From Mycolicibacterium baixiangningiae (GTDB taxonomy: Bacteria > Actinomycetota > Actinomycetes > Mycobacteriales > Mycobacteriaceae): 64,000 nt of DNA. Below, in pieces: positions 61,834 to 64,000 of the stretch. The position numbers were made by a program, and so were the translations under genes. Location of the stretch: positions 3,782,001-3,846,000 of the forward strand of contig NZ_CP066218.1 in NCBI RefSeq assembly GCF_016313185.1, given 5' to 3'. Numbering within the stretch: the stretch's first letter is position 1; each line of letters opens with the position of its first letter. The notes beneath the pieces are model-generated. The model saw only the letters and a program-made list of their open reading frames with translations, was not told the origin of the DNA and ran no database searches.

Positions 61834-64000
61834 GAGGCTGCCCCGGCCAGTGCTCGGCACAGGTCGCCTGGGCGGATCGGTGTGCTGTCGACGTGGACGG
61901 CGCCGTCGAGCGCGTCGTCGACCGCACTCGCCACGGCGGCGTAGACCGCGATCGTGCCGCTCTCCCCCGCGCCCCGCACCCCGATCGGGTTGACCGGGGT
62001 GTCGACGTGACGGTGTTCGACAGCCACCCGAGGCACGTCGGTCGAGAGGGGAAGATGATAGGCCGCGAACGTCGTCGACAGGGGTTGGCCGGCGTCGGAG
62101 TACCGCCACTGCTCGAACAGCGCGCCGCCGAGCCCCTGCGCGACCCCACCGATGATCTGGCCTTCGACGATGCGGGGGTTGATTTCTCGACCGCCCTCGT
62201 GGGACACCGCGTAGCGCAGCACCTTCACCAGGCCGGTGCGCCGGTGCACGCCGACGATCGCGGCGTGCACGCCCATCGTCCACGTCACGGTCTCCACCCG
62301 GAACACGGCGGTGACGTCGAGGGCCTGCCCGCTCTCGGCGTCCCCGCCGACGGTTTGGGCGCGGGCGATCTCCAGCCAGCTCAGCGCGCGGGGCCCGGCG
62401 CGGAACACGCCGTGCGCGTAGTCGATCGGGCCGTCCACGCCGAGCAGTCTCCGCACGTGTTCCACCGCGACCCCGACCAGTTTCCCGGCCGCCTCGTGCA
62501 CCGCGGAGCCGGCCAGGATCGCCGAGCGGCTCGCGAACGTGCCCACCCCTTCGGGCAGCCGCTCGGTGTCCGACGGCACGTACCGTACGCACTCCATCGG
62601 CACGCCCAGCGCCTCGGCCGCCACCTGCGCGAAAACGGTCTCGTGGCCCTGCCCTGCGGCGGCGGCGCCGGCGGTGACCTCGAATCCGCCGTCGGCGAGC
62701 AGGCGGATGCGCGCGGTTTCATGCGGTCCGCGCCCGGTGGCCTCGAGGTACGAGGACAGCCCGTAACCGATGCGGTGGTCTGGATGTTCGGCGGCACACC
62801 GATCAACCTCGTTGCGCGGCAGCAGATTCGACACCGACTCCAGGCAGGCGAGGTAGTCGCCGCCGTCGAAGGAGATAGGCACGCCGTCGCGGTACGGCAG
62901 CGGACGGGAGTAGGGCAGGTCGGCGGCGGTGAGCAGATTGCGTCGCCGGATCTCCTCGGCGCTCAACCCGAGCCGGCGGGCGGCGGCGTCGAGGCTCCGT
63001 TCGAGGGCGAAGGTGGCCTCGGGTCGGCCCGCCCCGCGGTACTGCGCGGTGAGCGTCTTGTTGGTCAGCGCCGCCCGTCCCGTGATGTGGGCGGCGGGGA
63101 TCCGGTACGGGCCGAGCAGGTGGATCGCGGTGTTCGCCACGATTCCCGCCACCCATAGGCTGCCTGCGCCGATGTCGGCGACGAACGAGTCCTCCCACGC
63201 CAGGATGTGGCCGTCGGCGTCGAGTGCCATGCGGGTGTGGTGGATCTGGTCGCGCCCCTGGGCGCTGGCAACGAGGTGTTCCTGACGGTCTTCGACCCAG
63301 ATGACCGGGACGCCGGTGTGGCGGGCCAGCACAGCCAAGGCGATCTCTTCGGCGTAGACATTGGCCTTGGTGCCGAAACCGCCACCGACATCGGGTACCG
63401 CCACCGTGATGTCCTGCGGGGTCCAGCCCGTCACGGCGCAGATCGCGTCGCGCACGGTGTGGGGGATCTGGGTGGAGGTCAACAGCTCGACCCGCTGCCG
63501 CTGGGCGTCGAATGCCGCGCGCACCCCCCGGCCTTCGAGCGGGATCGCCCCGTGGCGGTTCATCCGGTAGGTGCCCTCGACGACGTGCTCGGCACCGGAG
63601 AAAGCCAGTTCGGGCGCACCGAATGAGAACTCCAGGCGGGCCGCCTCATTCGAGCCCAGATGTCCGAAGAGCACGGCGCTGTCGGGGCCCAGGGCGTACG
63701 CCGGATCGGTGACCACGGGCAGCGGGGTGTAGTCGATGTCGATCGCTTCCAGCGCGTCCTCGGCGCGGTAACGGTCCTCGGCGATCAGCACCGCGATCGG
63801 CTGGCCGATGTAGTGCACCGTGTCGGCGGCGAGCACCGGCAGGCGCTGGTCGGCCAAGAAGCAGTTCGTCGCCGCGGTGAAAGCGGGGTTGGGGGTGGTC
63901 AGGGCGGGGATCGCCACGCCTGTCAGCCCGAGGTCGGCCGCGGTGTAGACCCCGAGGACACCGGGCATCCGGGCCGCGGCGGCGGTGTCGATGTGGTTGA
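61830..64000 (-). CDS. Molybdenum hydroxylase large subunit (xanthine dehydrogenase/CoxL family), N-terminus outside window
   Basis: About 720 residues are visible. VGGGFGTKANVYAEEIALAV, QYRGAGRPEATFALERSLDA, AGQGHETVFAQVAAEALGVP and GVRGAGESGTIAVYAAVASA (catalytic Glu) are family motifs. The frame continues past 64000; the N-terminal start is not seen (NHIDTAAAARMPGVL is the first visible piece). It hydroxylates an N-heterocycle or aldehyde with water as oxygen source. With its two partner subunits and an enamidase downstream, hydroxylation of a pyridine-type ring is likely. Confidence 0.95.
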   Translation of the reverse strand, partial: NHIDTAAAARMPGVLGVYTAADLGLTGVAIPALTTPNPAFTAATNCFLADQRLPVLAADTVHYIGQPIAVLIAEDRYRAEDALEAIDIDYTPLPVVTDPAYALGPDSAVLFGHLGSNEAARLEFSFGAPELAFSGAEHVVEGTYRMNRHGAIPLEGRGVRAAFDAQRQRVELLTSTQIPHTVRDAICAVTGWTPQDITVAVPDVGGGFGTKANVYAEEIALAVLARHTGVPVIWVEDRQEHLVASAQGRDQIHHTRMALDADGHILAWEDSFVADIGAGSLWVAGIVANTAIHLLGPYRIPAAHITGRAALTNKTLTAQYRGAGRPEATFALERSLDAAARRLGLSAEEIRRRNLLTAADLPYSRPLPYRDGVPISFDGGDYLACLESVSNLLPRNEVDRCAAEHPDHRIGYGLSSYLEATGRGPHETARIRLLADGGFEVTAGAAAAGQGHETVFAQVAAEALGVPMECVRYVPSDTERLPEGVGTFASRSAILAGSAVHEAAGKLVGVAVEHVRRLLGVDGPIDYAHGVFRAGPRALSWLEIARAQTVGGDAESGQALDVTAVFRVETVTWTMGVHAAIVGVHRRTGLVKVLRYAVSHEGGREINPRIVEGQIIGGVAQGLGGALFEQWRYSDAGQPLSTTFAAYHLPLSTDVPRVAVEHRHVDTPVNPIGVRGAGESGTIAVYAAVASAVDDALDGAVHVDSTPIRPGDLCRALAGAAS

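Overview
The window is GC-rich, densely coded actinobacterial DNA, most likely from a rapidly growing mycobacterium (Mycolicibacterium type). The strongest evidence is the housekeeping gene order cdsA-frr-pyrH ... tsf-rpsB-M23 peptidase ... xerC-siderophore-interacting protein-dprA-comM-yraN, which follows the M. tuberculosis Rv2881c to Rv2898c order. A hemophore-type protein and a lactate 2-monooxygenase-like enzyme fit the same assignment. No tRNA, rRNA or CRISPR array was recognised.

Region 1 (1-16200) is an accessory catabolic island. It holds an SDR, an HpcH/HpaI aldolase, an MDR dehydrogenase, two cytochromes P450, a NIPSNAP-like protein, an SMP-30 hydrolase, a hotdog thioesterase, a Rieske oxygenase, an APH-like kinase, a molybdopterin oxidoreductase, an aldehyde dehydrogenase, a SnoaL-like protein and two closely similar TetR regulators. 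Five intergenic regions share one element, T(G/T)AC(A/G)-N14-TG(T/A)AA, just upstream of five start codons, so the island looks like one regulon. It also carries decayed genes: a 33-residue ferredoxin remnant and a broken CoA-transferase.

Region 2 (16270-24910) is mostly core: rlmN, a LysR/EamA pair with a nested operator, cdsA-frr-pyrH, a methyltransferase/MarR divergent pair with a palindromic operator, and a hydroxyacid dehydrogenase-glycerate kinase pair.

Region 3 (24896-32280) starts with an IS30-family element whose transposase seems to have lost its catalytic glutamate. It is followed by a copper amine oxidase, an APC permease and a MacB/LolCDE-type ABC exporter in one co-directional run.

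Region 4 (32470-43690) is core again and shows gene decay. An amiC-like amidase and a luciferase-like monooxygenase survive only as deleted fragments at their ancestral positions. A perfect 50-bp palindrome ends tsf, and a PDZ serine protease gene is bracketed by a 30-bp repeat copied from yraN.

Region 5 (43875-52740) contains a metal-dependent amidohydrolase, a DUF1206 membrane protein, a hemophore-like protein and a four-gene unit: a ferric-iron ABC transporter (binding lipoprotein, permease, ATPase) translationally coupled to an 834-residue protein that fuses an adenylation domain, a carrier domain and a membrane acyltransferase. An IdeR-like box lies upstream. This Dlt-like activate-carry-transfer protein is the most unusual system in the window.

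Region 6 (52709-64000) is a minus-strand catabolic operon: a three-subunit molybdenum hydroxylase, a FUSC-type membrane protein, an enamidase-like amidohydrolase, a glutaryl-CoA dehydrogenase-like flavoenzyme, a fused E1 alpha/beta decarboxylase, a CaiB/BaiF CoA-transferase and a TesB thioesterase. The content suggests breakdown of an N-heterocycle of the nicotinate type.
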